From Planctomycetota bacterium (GTDB lineage: Bacteria > Planctomycetota > SZUA-567 > H5-PLA8), in NCBI GenBank assembly GCA_023150555.1, contig JAKLKQ010000007.1, forward strand, positions 1-64,000: 64,000 nucleotides of DNA, given 5' to 3'. Of the stretch, positions 16,260-25,505 are shown in pieces (within the stretch, counting starts at the first letter, position 1; each line of letters opens with the position of its first letter). The notes under the pieces are model-generated. The model did no database searches, was not told where the DNA came from, and saw only the letters and a program-made list of their open reading frames with translations. The translations under genes and the position numbers were made by a program.

Positions 16260-17113
16260 ACGCGCCCGCCGAATCGCCCGCCGCCACCGCGCTGCCGGTC
16301 TTCGACAGCGCCGCGCGCGTGCCGTGGTGGCGGCATTACACTGCCGCCTTCGCCAAGGGCGAGCTGATCGCGCAGTTGACTTGGCGCAACTTGCGCGCAG
16401 GCCGCAAGCAGTCGCTGCTGGGGTTGGGTTGGATCGTTCTGCATCCGCTGGTGCAACTGGGAGTCTTCACTGTACTGTTCACGAAGATTTTTCCCTTGAG
16501 CGGCGGCGCGGGCGCCGTGCCCTATGCGCTGCTGGTATTCCCGGCGCTGGTCGTGTGGGGTTTCTTCACGCGCGCAGTCAGCGCCTCGGCGGGGTGTGTC
16601 GTCGACAATGCACCGCTGGTCCGCAAGACGTACTTTCCGCGCGAGGTTCTCGTCTACGTCTCGATCGCCACCTATGCGATCAACGTGGCGGTCAACGCGT
16701 TGGTAGCTGCCGCGCTGATGGCCTGGTATGGCCACGCCCCGACGGTGCACGCGCTGTACGTTCCGGTGATCCTGCTGGCTGTGCTCTTCTACACGGCGGG
16801 CCTCAGTCTGGTCGTGGCTGCATTGAACGTCTTCTGGCGCGACGTCGAAAGCCTTTTGCCGCTTGCGATGCAGGCGTGGTTCTTTGCCACGCCCGTTGTC
16901 TACCCTATAAGCCAAGTGCCCGAGGCCCTGCGCCCGCTCTTCCGGCTCAACCCGCTGGCCGCTCCGATGGAAGCCCTGCGTGTCGCGCTGCTGGAAGGCC
17001 GGGCGCCGGATCTCCCGGACCTGGGCAACTGTCTGGTGGCCGGGTTCGTGTGCTTCGTGCTGGGCCTGTTCATTTTCAAGCGCTGTGAGCGCCACTTCGC
17101 GGATCTGATCTGA
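16256..17113 (+). CDS. wzm: Polysaccharide ABC exporter permease (Wzm-like)
   Basis: This 285-residue integral membrane protein has about six helices and the ABC-2 permease pattern of O-antigen and capsule exporters: an amphipathic N-terminus, then LTWRNLRAGRKQSLLGLGW, a typical Wzm/KpsM/TagG block near residues 42-60. It forms the channel that exports an undecaprenyl-linked glycan, powered by the ATPase in the next gene. It starts at a GTG overlapping the regulator's stop by 4 nt and its own stop shares 1 nt with the following ATG, so translation is coupled on both sides. Confidence 0.88.
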   Translation: MNAPAESPAATALPVFDSAARVPWWRHYTAAFAKGELIAQLTWRNLRAGRKQSLLGLGWIVLHPLVQLGVFTVLFTKIFPLSGGAGAVPYALLVFPALVVWGFFTRAVSASAGCVVDNAPLVRKTYFPREVLVYVSIATYAINVAVNALVAAALMAWYGHAPTVHALYVPVILLAVLFYTAGLSLVVAALNVFWRDVESLLPLAMQAWFFATPVVYPISQVPEALRPLFRLNPLAAPMEALRVALLEGRAPDLPDLGNCLVAGFVCFVLGLFIFKRCERHFADLI

Positions 17114-18300
17114 TGAAAGAAGCGGCTCTGAAACTGGAAGGCATCGGCAAGCGCTATCACCGGCGCACGTCCCTGCGCGGCATGTTGACCGAATTGGCCG
17201 GGCTTGCGGAAGGCTCCGACGCCTTCTGGGCGCTGCGCGGCGTGAACCTGTCGGTGGCGCGCGGCGAATGCCTGGGCATCGTCGGCCACAACGGTGCGGG
17301 CAAGAGCACGCTGCTGAAGATCCTTTCGCGCATCACGCCGCCGACCACGGGACGCTACCGCCTGGCGGGCCGGCTGGGAAGTCTGATCGAGGTGGGCGCG
17401 GGCTTTCATCCTGAGCTGACCGGACGCGAGAACGTGTACCTGGCTGGGGCAATTCACGGCATGCCCCGCCGCGAGCTTGAAGGCAAGTTCGATGCGATCG
17501 TAGACTTTTCCGGGCTGCGCGAATTCATGGACATGCCCGTCAAGCGCTACAGCAGCGGCATGTTCGTGCGCCTGGGTTTCAGCGTCTCCGTGCACACGCA
17601 GCCCGACGTGCTGTTGGTCGACGAGGTCCTGGCCGTCGGAGACCGCCCGTTCCAGATGCGCTGCTACCAGCGTTTCCGCGAGTTGCTGAAATCCGGCTGC
17701 GCCGTGGTTCTGGTCAGCCACAACCTGGCGATCATCAGCCGCCAATGCGACCGAGTGGTATTGTTCGAGCAGGGACGTATGACCGCGCAGGGCAATCCCG
17801 GTGAGGTCCTGGATGCATATCGCGCGCAGGAGCCTGAACGCCATGCCGCGGAGGCAGATGCAACGCACGAACATTTACGCATCGAAGGGCTGGAAGTGCT
17901 TGATGAGAACGGTGAGTCTTTGAAGGCTGCCGACACCGGGCAGCCCGTGAACGTGCGCATTATCTACTGTGCGAAGGAGCCGGTCCGGAATGCCGTCTTC
18001 AACATCGTCGTATGGGATAAGGACGGCTTGCAGGTGACGGGCTTCCGTTACGACGTTCCCGGCGGCCAGTCCGCGAACCTTCCTCGGGGCCTGGGTTCGA
18101 TCAACCTGCAGATCGAAGCGCTCAACCTGCTTCCGGGAACCTACGACATCAGCGCTCGTGTGCTCGACGGATTGTCGCACGCCGTCCTCTGCTCCCGGGA
18201 ATACATCGGGGCAGTCCAGATTCGCGGAGCGCAACTCATCCACGGTTCCTGCTACCTGCCGCATCGGTGGGGCACGATCCGTGCGGGGGAGGACCGGTGA
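17113..18300 (+). CDS. wzt: Polysaccharide ABC exporter ATPase with carbohydrate-binding tail (Wzt-like)
   Basis: This 395-residue protein has an N-terminal ATPase domain with Walker A GHNGAGKST (58-66), the signature SSGMFVRLGF (147-156) in the form usual for Wzt/TagH proteins, and Walker B VLLVDE (166-171). The last 145 residues are beta-rich and match the Wzt C-terminal domain, which in characterised systems recognises the modified non-reducing end of the O-antigen before export. This implies that chain termination is marked chemically; the sulfotransferase and methyltransferase genes just downstream are candidates for that mark. Confidence 0.9.
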   Translation: MKEAALKLEGIGKRYHRRTSLRGMLTELAGLAEGSDAFWALRGVNLSVARGECLGIVGHNGAGKSTLLKILSRITPPTTGRYRLAGRLGSLIEVGAGFHPELTGRENVYLAGAIHGMPRRELEGKFDAIVDFSGLREFMDMPVKRYSSGMFVRLGFSVSVHTQPDVLLVDEVLAVGDRPFQMRCYQRFRELLKSGCAVVLVSHNLAIISRQCDRVVLFEQGRMTAQGNPGEVLDAYRAQEPERHAAEADATHEHLRIEGLEVLDENGESLKAADTGQPVNVRIIYCAKEPVRNAVFNIVVWDKDGLQVTGFRYDVPGGQSANLPRGLGSINLQIEALNLLPGTYDISARVLDGLSHAVLCSREYIGAVQIRGAQLIHGSCYLPHRWGTIRAGEDR

Positions 18301-19280
18301 GCGGGATTCGGCACCTCTTCGTATTAGGTATGCACCGCAGCGGTACATCCGCGCTGTGTGAAGGCTTGATCCGGCTTGGCCTGCATGGGCTGGAAAATCT
18401 TCCAGGCGAGTCTGCAAATCGTTGGAATCCCCGTGGGTATTTCGAGGAACCCGAATTGCGTGCCTGCAATGATGCGCTATTGGATGCTGCCAAAGTCCGC
18501 TGGTACGCGCCGCCTGTGGCCGGTTTGCCCGACGTGGATATTCCGGAGGCCCTGCGCCTGCGGATGAAGGCTTTGCTGGGGCAAGCGTTGCCCTCGCCCA
18601 ATGCCCACGTCTATAAGGACCCCCGATTGTGCCTGACCTTGTCCCGTTGGCTTCCTCTTTCACCGGGACCAGGTGTTGTGGTGATTTGGCGTCATCCCAA
18701 TTCCGTGGCGCGCAGCCTACAACGACGAGATGAAATGCCCATGGCGGTTGGCCGAATTCTTTGGGAAGTTTATATGCGGCTGGCGTTGCGCTATACCGCA
18801 CGCGTACCTCGTATTCTGGTCGCGCACGGCAAACTGCTCGTCGAACCCTCAACGGTTTTCGAATACCTCGAGGCTTGGTTGCGTGACCACGGGGCGCTGC
18901 GCGAAGCTGGGAGAGTCGGCGAAGCGTCCGCCGCAATCGACGCGAGTCTTGCCGACCTGACCGAAGATGATTCTGGCCTTTCTAAGAGCCAACAGGCCTT
19001 GTTGGGGGAGCTCCGCGTTAGCCGCATGGAGGTGCCCGCGCAGCCACTTTCGCAGGTTGATGCACAAGCATTACTGGATATCTACGCCGCGACCTGCGCC
19101 GAATCATCTATTTCACTAAAACGCTCGATTCGGCGACTGGAAGACAAATGCGCCAGCCTGGAACTAGAGGCACGCAGCTATAGGCATATCATGAATAAAC
19201 CCATTGTACGCGCCTGGCAGACCGTGAAACGTCTGTTCGGCGCCGGACGGACGAAGCCAGAACCTGAGAAAATGAAATGA
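18297..19280 (+). CDS. Sulfotransferase family protein
   Basis: This 327-residue protein begins FVLGMHRSGTSAL, in which GMHRSGTS (11-18) is the 5'-phosphosulfate-binding loop of PAPS-dependent sulfotransferases. A later stretch (VVVIWRHPNSVARSL) matches the 3'-phosphate-binding R-x-P...S region. It would transfer sulfate to a sugar hydroxyl of the exported glycan. The GTG at 18297 overlaps the wzt stop (GTGA) and follows GGGGGAGG, which fixes the start. The C-terminal 50 residues are charged and may form a coiled coil. G+C is visibly lower than in the flanking housekeeping genes, as in the next two genes, a sign of transfer. Confidence 0.82.
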   Translation: MSGIRHLFVLGMHRSGTSALCEGLIRLGLHGLENLPGESANRWNPRGYFEEPELRACNDALLDAAKVRWYAPPVAGLPDVDIPEALRLRMKALLGQALPSPNAHVYKDPRLCLTLSRWLPLSPGPGVVVIWRHPNSVARSLQRRDEMPMAVGRILWEVYMRLALRYTARVPRILVAHGKLLVEPSTVFEYLEAWLRDHGALREAGRVGEASAAIDASLADLTEDDSGLSKSQQALLGELRVSRMEVPAQPLSQVDAQALLDIYAATCAESSISLKRSIRRLEDKCASLELEARSYRHIMNKPIVRAWQTVKRLFGAGRTKPEPEKMK

Positions 19281-21304
19281 ACGCTTCCGGAAGAGACTGG
19301 GTGGATGTGATTGTGTGCGTACACAATAGCTTGTCCGTGGTTCGCCCGTGTCTCGAAAGTGTCTCCGCTTACACGCGTCATCCGTATCGCCTGGTAATCG
19401 TGAACGATGCCTGCGACTGGAAGACAACGGGATTTCTCCAAGATTTCCTCAAGGACTTCAAAGGATCCTCCCTGCTTCTGGAAAATGCGCAGCGGTTGGG
19501 GTACTTGAAGTCCTGCAACCGGTTTCTAGAGCGCAACGAAGCGGCCTTTACGCTGCTCTTGAATAGCGACACCATTGTAACGCCCGGATGGCTGGAACGG
19601 ATGGTGCGGTGCGCGATGAGCGATCCTTCGATCGGACTTGTCACAGCCCTTTCGAACAGGGCCGCGAATCTGTCGATTCCAATGCCGCCGGGTATCAACT
19701 GTTTTCGAATGGCGGAACTCGTGGCATCAGTCTCGCCTCAGCGCTATCCCGATGCGGCAACGGCGCACGGATTCTGCCTGCTCCTTACGAAGAAGGTTAT
19801 CGCCGAGCTAGGTGGCTTTGACCCGGCATACGGAGAGGGCTACGGCGAAGAAACCGATTTTCACATGCGTGCCACGGCGGCAGGCTATCGCTCAGTCGTT
19901 GCGGATGACACCTATGTCTATCATGTGGGTCGTGCTTCGTTTGGGAGCGCCAGGCGCGAAGAGATCTTCAAGGTCAATCGAGCGCTGTTCATGTCGCGCT
20001 GGGAATGCGCCTATCGAAAGCAGCTCCAAAAGTTCGAACGCGAGGATCCGCTCCGGCCCATCCGAGAGGCATTGCCGGCCCAGGGCGCGATCGACATTAC
20101 GGGGACACTTTTCCGTGCTGTAAGACGCGGGCGGGAATATTGGAGCTTGTACGGTGTGCGTGGGTTGCCCGGTAAGGCGTTTCGGTATTTCTCGCGCCAT
20201 GGACTTGAGCGCAGGCAGGGACTGGACTTTCCGGCCACCCCCAAGGCCCGGGTGCCCCGCGACCCATTGCGTGTTACCTATTTCTTGCCGACCATGGAGG
20301 TTTACGGCGGCGTCATTTCGGTCTGCCAGCTGGTGAACGAGCTGGTGAAACAGGGCGTAGACGCGCGCTTAGCTGTACTGGAACGGCGCGACACGGATGC
20401 CTGGCACCTGCCGATGCTCACCGAGCCACTGGTATACGCTCAGGATCGCTCTTTCCGGAAACACCTCCCCGATACCGACGTTCTCGTCGCCACCTTCTGG
20501 AGCACCGCGGAAACGGTCCAGCGCTATGTGCGCGCCCACCCTGCGACGGTGCCCGTATATTTCCTGCAGGACTATGAGCCCTGGTTTTATCAAGAGACGG
20601 ATCCGCTCAGGAAGAAAGTGACGGAGACCTTTGCTGGTATTCCGAATCGAATTGTCAAGTCAAAATGGTTGGCTGCGAAACTGAGCGAGCACGACTGTGC
20701 AACCCAGATCATAAGGCTTGGCCTGAATCTAGATGTATTCTATCGTCGCGAGGTCGAGCGGCCGCCGGGTCTGCGCGTACTGGCCATGGCGCGGCCGGGC
20801 ACGCCTCGCCGGGGCTTCCCGGAACTGTTGCGAGTTCTCGGACGACTGAAAGCCGGTTGCCCTGCTGTGGAAATCATTTTGTTCGGTACATTCGATGAAA
20901 AAAGTGTCCACTTCGCACATACCAACGTCGGATTCCAATCAAATCCTGACGCGATGGCAAAGCTATATTCATCGGCCGATATTTACGTCGACCTTTCGCA
21001 CTTCCAGGGTTTTGGGCGGCCTGCATTGGAAGCGATGGCTTGTGGCACGGTGCCGCTTTGCAGCAATCTGGGCGGGTTGGGCGAATATGCGCGGGACCGC
21101 GAGAACTGCCTCCTGGTCCCTCCTCAGGACGAAGGTCAAGCCTATGCTGCGCTAAAAATTCTGGTAAGCGATTCGGAACTCCGAAAACGGCTTTCGGCCA
21201 AGGGCCCGGAGTCGGCTACCCCCTTTTGCCATCGGCGGGAGGCTTGCGAAACGCGTGCCTATTTCGAACGCCTGGTGGCTACGCGCCGCGGAGGTGGACC
21301 GTGA
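19277..21304 (+). CDS. Two-domain glycosyltransferase (GT2 plus GT4)
   Basis: This 675-residue protein fuses two sugar transferases. Residues about 8-235 are a GT-A fold GT2 enzyme: VDVIVCVHNS at the start, the NSDT acidic motif that binds the nucleotide-sugar metal, and an EETDFHMRA block. Residues about 335-660 are a GT-B fold GT4-like domain: the opening YFLPTMEVYGGVISV and a C-terminal SADIYVDLSHFQGFGRPALE block that matches the family's E-x7-E region. Fusions of this kind add two successive sugars, or sense and extend a chain. The ATG overlaps the sulfotransferase stop by 4 nt. Confidence 0.85.
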   Translation: MNASGRDWVDVIVCVHNSLSVVRPCLESVSAYTRHPYRLVIVNDACDWKTTGFLQDFLKDFKGSSLLLENAQRLGYLKSCNRFLERNEAAFTLLLNSDTIVTPGWLERMVRCAMSDPSIGLVTALSNRAANLSIPMPPGINCFRMAELVASVSPQRYPDAATAHGFCLLLTKKVIAELGGFDPAYGEGYGEETDFHMRATAAGYRSVVADDTYVYHVGRASFGSARREEIFKVNRALFMSRWECAYRKQLQKFEREDPLRPIREALPAQGAIDITGTLFRAVRRGREYWSLYGVRGLPGKAFRYFSRHGLERRQGLDFPATPKARVPRDPLRVTYFLPTMEVYGGVISVCQLVNELVKQGVDARLAVLERRDTDAWHLPMLTEPLVYAQDRSFRKHLPDTDVLVATFWSTAETVQRYVRAHPATVPVYFLQDYEPWFYQETDPLRKKVTETFAGIPNRIVKSKWLAAKLSEHDCATQIIRLGLNLDVFYRREVERPPGLRVLAMARPGTPRRGFPELLRVLGRLKAGCPAVEIILFGTFDEKSVHFAHTNVGFQSNPDAMAKLYSSADIYVDLSHFQGFGRPALEAMACGTVPLCSNLGGLGEYARDRENCLLVPPQDEGQAYAALKILVSDSELRKRLSAKGPESATPFCHRREACETRAYFERLVATRRGGGP

Positions 21305-23301
21305 GGGCGCCCGACCTGACCGACTTCGATTTTCTCGATTTCGGCGCATCCACTGGAAGCTCCATTGAATTCGCTTGCAAGCACCTCGGCGGGCGTAGGG
21401 GTCTTGGCGTTGATTTGGATCCAAACAAAGTAGAGACCATGCGGCGATGCGGGTACGACTGCATTCAGGCCGATGCGACGAAGCTTGAGCTTCCGCCCAA
21501 TGCCGTAAAGTTCGTCCTCATGTCGCATTTTCTCGAGCACCTGCCGGATCTGGATTCCGTGCGAAAGTCGATCCGAAGCGCGGCACGCGTGGCGACCGAT
21601 TTTATTGCAATTCGGGGTCCCTATTTCGATGCGGATGAATATCTGCGCGGTTTGGGTATCAAATTTTACTGGTCTGATTGGACGGGCCATCTATGTCATC
21701 TGACTACCATGGCGCTTGCTGAGATAATGAGGGCGGAGGGTTTGAAGGACGTCCGAATTGAATGCGAACGAGAGGTCGCGGACTCGAACGATCCGGCTCT
21801 ATTGCCACTGGCGGCGCCTGCAGATCAGCATGCCTATGATCCGCAGTTTCACGGCGAAAAGCCTCAAGTCCAATTTAATCGCAAAGTGTACGCGGAAATT
21901 GTGGCTGTCGCAGCCCTGCGGCCCCAGGTCGACGTGCGCGCAGTTTTGAATGCCATGGGGTCCAGGGGCAAGCCGATCTCCAGACTTGCCTGGCTGCCGC
22001 GTAATGTCTATCGAACATCGAAGTATTTCCTGGTCCGCCGCCGGAGGCCCGTGGGGAGCCTTCTTGAGCAGGCAGCAGACGAGGTGCGGCGAAGTGGTCT
22101 TCGCTCTCTTGCTCGCCGGTCTCGGGAACACATCAACCGTCTGCTGGGGATTCCGCTGGAGCCAGCGGCCATCAAGTCCGGCTTTTGTCTGTTTGTCACG
22201 GCATCGCCCCCGGTAGTGAAAGGGTACTCGAGCGGGTCGTATCGCTGCGGTCATGCGTCGGAACAGTTGGCGAGTTTGGGGCTTCCCAGTGCTGTCTCAG
22301 CTTATGAAGGCATAGACTTGATGGCAGCGATTCGTGGATTTGACTGTTTCGTATTGCATCGGTTGCCTTGGGACGGAGAGGTGGAGAAGTTCATTCGAAG
22401 TGCTCGCAAGGCGGGCAAGCCAGTCGTTTATGACGCGGACGACCTTGTCTTTGAGCCGAGCGTTTTGCCGAATATTCGAGAGCGCGCCCGTATGGACGTC
22501 GCCAAGCGAACTCGGTTCGACGAGTATGTCGGCAGGCGAAACCGGATTTTTCGTCTCTGCGACGCTGGGATTGTCTCGACGGATTATCTGGCCGAGCAGA
22601 CTCGTCGCTTCATCCAGGGCATTCCTGTCTACGTTAATCGAAACACGGTCAGCAATCGGATGCTCGCGCTTTCCGAGGAAACTTTGTCGAACAAGCCGCC
22701 TATGCCAACCATCGCGTATTTCAGCGGAACGCGAAGCCATGATGTGGATTTTGTGGAATGCGCCGATGCGCTTTCTCGAGTCATGGAAATGCGTCCAGCG
22801 GCAGAGTTGCTGTTGGTGGGCCCACTAGTTATTCCGGATTCGATCCTCAGATTTAGAGCTCGCATCCGCCGCAGGCCTGTCCAGCCCTGGCCCGTTCTGG
22901 CGGGCATGTATAGAAGTACTTGGATCAATCTCGCACCTTTGGAACGCGAGAGCGTGTTTGCGGGCTGCAAGAGCGCATTAAAGTACTTTGAAGCCGGGCT
23001 TTTCGCGGTCCCAACGGTCGCATCCGCCTGCCCAGCCTTTGACCAGGATATTCGAGACGGCGAAAACGGATTCCTTTGCCGATCGGCAGCGGAATGGGAG
23101 GATAAGATCCTTCGCCTTATCGACGATTCGGAACTTCGTTCGCGAATAGGGCGGGCAGCGAGGGCCCATGTTCACGCCGAGTATGTGCCACAGGCGCGTG
23201 CCGAAAATTTGGAGCGGATTTGGAGTGAGATTTTTGGAGTTGAGCGGTTCAAAGCGATTCGCGAGAAACACCGCACAGGTGAGGGTAGTCATGCTCGTTG
23301 A
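21301..23301 (+). CDS. Methyltransferase-glycosyltransferase fusion
   Basis: This 666-residue protein starts at a GTG that overlaps the upstream stop and follows GGAGGTGG. Residues about 8-150 form a class I SAM-dependent methyltransferase: FLDFGASTGSS is motif I, and VLMSHFLEHL is the usual post-II block. After a linker of about 130 residues, residues about 300-650 form a GT4-like glycosyltransferase (YDADDLVFEP, then APLERESVFAGCKSALKYFE and a PxVAS segment). A methylating transferase can cap the non-reducing end of an O-antigen, the signal read by Wzt C-terminal domains. That role is inference from the operon. Confidence 0.78.
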   Translation: MRAPDLTDFDFLDFGASTGSSIEFACKHLGGRRGLGVDLDPNKVETMRRCGYDCIQADATKLELPPNAVKFVLMSHFLEHLPDLDSVRKSIRSAARVATDFIAIRGPYFDADEYLRGLGIKFYWSDWTGHLCHLTTMALAEIMRAEGLKDVRIECEREVADSNDPALLPLAAPADQHAYDPQFHGEKPQVQFNRKVYAEIVAVAALRPQVDVRAVLNAMGSRGKPISRLAWLPRNVYRTSKYFLVRRRRPVGSLLEQAADEVRRSGLRSLARRSREHINRLLGIPLEPAAIKSGFCLFVTASPPVVKGYSSGSYRCGHASEQLASLGLPSAVSAYEGIDLMAAIRGFDCFVLHRLPWDGEVEKFIRSARKAGKPVVYDADDLVFEPSVLPNIRERARMDVAKRTRFDEYVGRRNRIFRLCDAGIVSTDYLAEQTRRFIQGIPVYVNRNTVSNRMLALSEETLSNKPPMPTIAYFSGTRSHDVDFVECADALSRVMEMRPAAELLLVGPLVIPDSILRFRARIRRRPVQPWPVLAGMYRSTWINLAPLERESVFAGCKSALKYFEAGLFAVPTVASACPAFDQDIRDGENGFLCRSAAEWEDKILRLIDDSELRSRIGRAARAHVHAEYVPQARAENLERIWSEIFGVERFKAIREKHRTGEGSHAR

Positions 23302-23302
23302 T

Positions 23303-24304
23303 TCAGCGCGATGCCAGGTCACGCTCCCATGGCCAGCCGGTCTGGTGGGGACGCGGGGTGCCGGGTGCGAAGAGGGCGAAGAGGGCCTCGTCTGTAATCC
23401 GCCGGTTACGTCTTATCCTGCGCCGGGCGAGCAGTGCCCAGGGCAGGTTCCAGAGAATCCCGAGTTTTGCCAACTGCAGCACCCAGCCGAGGCTCATCCA
23501 TGGTTTCGTCAAGATCGGTCGGCAACCGGTCAGCGCAAAGCGGGGCAGCCTGCGCGCGAGAAACCCGGCAGGGAGGTTCTTGACCAGGTACAAGACGATG
23601 TTTCGATATTGCAGGTACGCGCTGCGGTTGGGCGTGCGCCGAGAGGTGGCCATGTGCCTGTGCCGTGCACGGGCCATCGGCACCAAGGCACAGGAGCGTC
23701 CGGCCAGGCGCGCGCGCAGCGCCAGGTCCATGTCCTCTCCGTAAAAAATGAAGCGCTCGTCGAAAAGCCCGATTTCATCCAGGAGCGATCGGCGGTACAT
23801 GGCGGCGCCGCCGTACGCGCCAAGAATCTCCATAGGCATTTCCGGAAGTTCCGAAACTTTCTTGCCGCGGTTCAGGATAGCGGGGGTGCCGTCCCGGAAA
23901 AGAGAGAGCCCTGCGCTTTCCACGATTTCCGGCGATTGGTCGTAGACGAGAGCGCTCGACCAGCTGTACTCCTCGGGGGCGGCGTCGGCGCGTGCGACCA
24001 GCGCCGCCAGCCAATCGGCTTCTGGAAAGACATCGTTGTTCAGGCTGACGACCAGTGGTTCGCTACCTGCGCGGATCCCGGCGTTTATTGCGACCGAAAA
24101 GCCACGATTCTCTTTGAAGGAAATGACGAGAGCGTTCGGTTGGACCTGGGCAAGCCATTCTCGCGTGCCATCAGTGGAGCCGTTGTCCACCACGCGAACG
24201 GTGAAATCGCGGAACGACTGGCGATGGAGTGCGGCAAGGCAGGGTTCGAGCAGGTCCCGGCCGTTGTGGGTGGGGATCACAATGCCGACGCGCGCTGTGC
24301 TCAT
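23303..24304 (-). CDS. GT2 family glycosyltransferase
   Basis: This 333-residue protein has the GT-A fold opening RVGIVIPTHNGRDLLEPCL, a VDNGSTDGT block and a SLNNDVFPEADWL segment holding the metal-binding acidic residues. It resembles rhamnosyl- or mycofactocin-type GT2 enzymes, and its C-terminal 70 residues are basic and amphipathic, suggesting membrane association. Its ATG at 24304 overlaps the stop of the upstream heptosyltransferase-like gene by 4 nt (ATGA). It converges on the methyltransferase fusion with only 1 bp between the stop codons. Confidence 0.86.
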   Translation of the reverse strand: MSTARVGIVIPTHNGRDLLEPCLAALHRQSFRDFTVRVVDNGSTDGTREWLAQVQPNALVISFKENRGFSVAINAGIRAGSEPLVVSLNNDVFPEADWLAALVARADAAPEEYSWSSALVYDQSPEIVESAGLSLFRDGTPAILNRGKKVSELPEMPMEILGAYGGAAMYRRSLLDEIGLFDERFIFYGEDMDLALRARLAGRSCALVPMARARHRHMATSRRTPNRSAYLQYRNIVLYLVKNLPAGFLARRLPRFALTGCRPILTKPWMSLGWVLQLAKLGILWNLPWALLARRRIRRNRRITDEALFALFAPGTPRPHQTGWPWERDLASR

Positions 24305-25380
24305 GCCCGCGCGCCCTCGCCCAAAAATGCGGCGATCTGTTCGGGCTCGGCGTCGAGACCAAAGACGCGAACGTTGTCCTGCGTTCCCAGCGGTGCGTAT
24401 TGCACCGGATCGGTCGCGCCGGTAAAGACGACCGCAGTGCGGCAGCCAAAGGCTGCGCCCAGATGCGCCACCGCGGAATCGTTGCTGAGCACGCCTGCTG
24501 TCTTGGATAGCAGTGCCACGAGCGGACCGACCGGCTCTAGGAAAGTCTTCGCGCTCGGAATCCCCTTCGCGACGCGATCGCACAAAGCCTGCTGGGCCGG
24601 CGAACCCGTCACAATGACGGCTGCGCCGCGCTTCGCCAGGGCCTGTCCGGCCGCGATGAAGCGTTCGGCTGGCCACTCTTTTTCAGGCCAACCCGCGCCG
24701 GGGGCAAGCACGTGAACGCGCTGGCCTTCGATCTTCAAACCGGCCAGCACGGCGCCCGGATCGCAGGGCGGTTGGGGCGCGCGCAGAGGAAGCACATGAG
24801 CAAAGTGCCCCAGCAGCGGTTCAATCACGCGGAAGGGCCTTTCGCTGAGATGACGGCCGGGACGCTGGGCTTCGCGTACGCAATGCGTGTAGAGCCATCC
24901 CAGACCGCCGCCGTCGAAGCCGATCGCGCGGCTGGGACGCAGGTGGAACGCGAAGTAGGCGGCATAGCGCGTGCCGGTCAGGTCGACGACGAGGTCGATT
25001 GGGTCAAGGATTTTGCGCAGGTCCTCGGCGCGCCTTCGGATTGCGCTCCGGTCAACCCGTTCGCGGCGCCGGTCACTGACGACTTCCGGCGCCGTGTGCA
25101 CCTTGGCGGGCTCGATTAGACCATGCCACAGATCGGCGCTGGCCGGCTTCGTGATCACATGGAGGTCCGCGCTCGGAAAGCGCGCGCGCAGAGGTTCGAC
25201 GGTCTGCGAGGCCCAGAAGTTGTCGCCGATCCAATGGCAGGCGATCAGCGCTAAGCGGCGCGCTTCGGCCTTGGCTGGATCGAACGGCGCGAAGTAGCCG
25301 TCGCGCGCCCAGGCCTTGGCCACGGGCTTGAGCGCCTTCGAAAAGGAGGAGACGGTATGCTTAAGGAAGGCCTTGCCCAA
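24301..25380 (-). CDS. GT9 family glycosyltransferase (heptosyltransferase-like)
   Basis: This 359-residue protein matches the GT9 family, whose members add heptose to the lipopolysaccharide core. The N-terminal GT-B domain has CHWIGDNFWASQTVEPLR, like the family's GD-x-(I/V)-x-(A/T)-x-P region. The C-terminal domain has LAPGAGWPEKEWP, the typical G-x-x-x-x-K-x-W donor site, and a SNDSAVAHLGAAFG block. It starts at a TTG with GAGGAG about 10 nt upstream. It precedes the GT2 gene in a two-gene unit. The presence of a core-type transferase supports an outer membrane carrying lipopolysaccharide. Confidence 0.85.
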   Translation of the reverse strand: MGKAFLKHTVSSFSKALKPVAKAWARDGYFAPFDPAKAEARRLALIACHWIGDNFWASQTVEPLRARFPSADLHVITKPASADLWHGLIEPAKVHTAPEVVSDRRRERVDRSAIRRRAEDLRKILDPIDLVVDLTGTRYAAYFAFHLRPSRAIGFDGGGLGWLYTHCVREAQRPGRHLSERPFRVIEPLLGHFAHVLPLRAPQPPCDPGAVLAGLKIEGQRVHVLAPGAGWPEKEWPAERFIAAGQALAKRGAAVIVTGSPAQQALCDRVAKGIPSAKTFLEPVGPLVALLSKTAGVLSNDSAVAHLGAAFGCRTAVVFTGATDPVQYAPLGTQDNVRVFGLDAEPEQIAAFLGEGARA

Positions 25381-25505
25381 GGTCGCCGCGCTCCTCGCAG
25401 GATGGAACGGAACGCCGCTGCGCTCACACAGGAAGCTATCGCAAGTCCGCGCGCGTCCGCAAGCCTTTTTGCCTGGGATTCCGGATATCCGCGGGAGCCT
25501 TCCGG

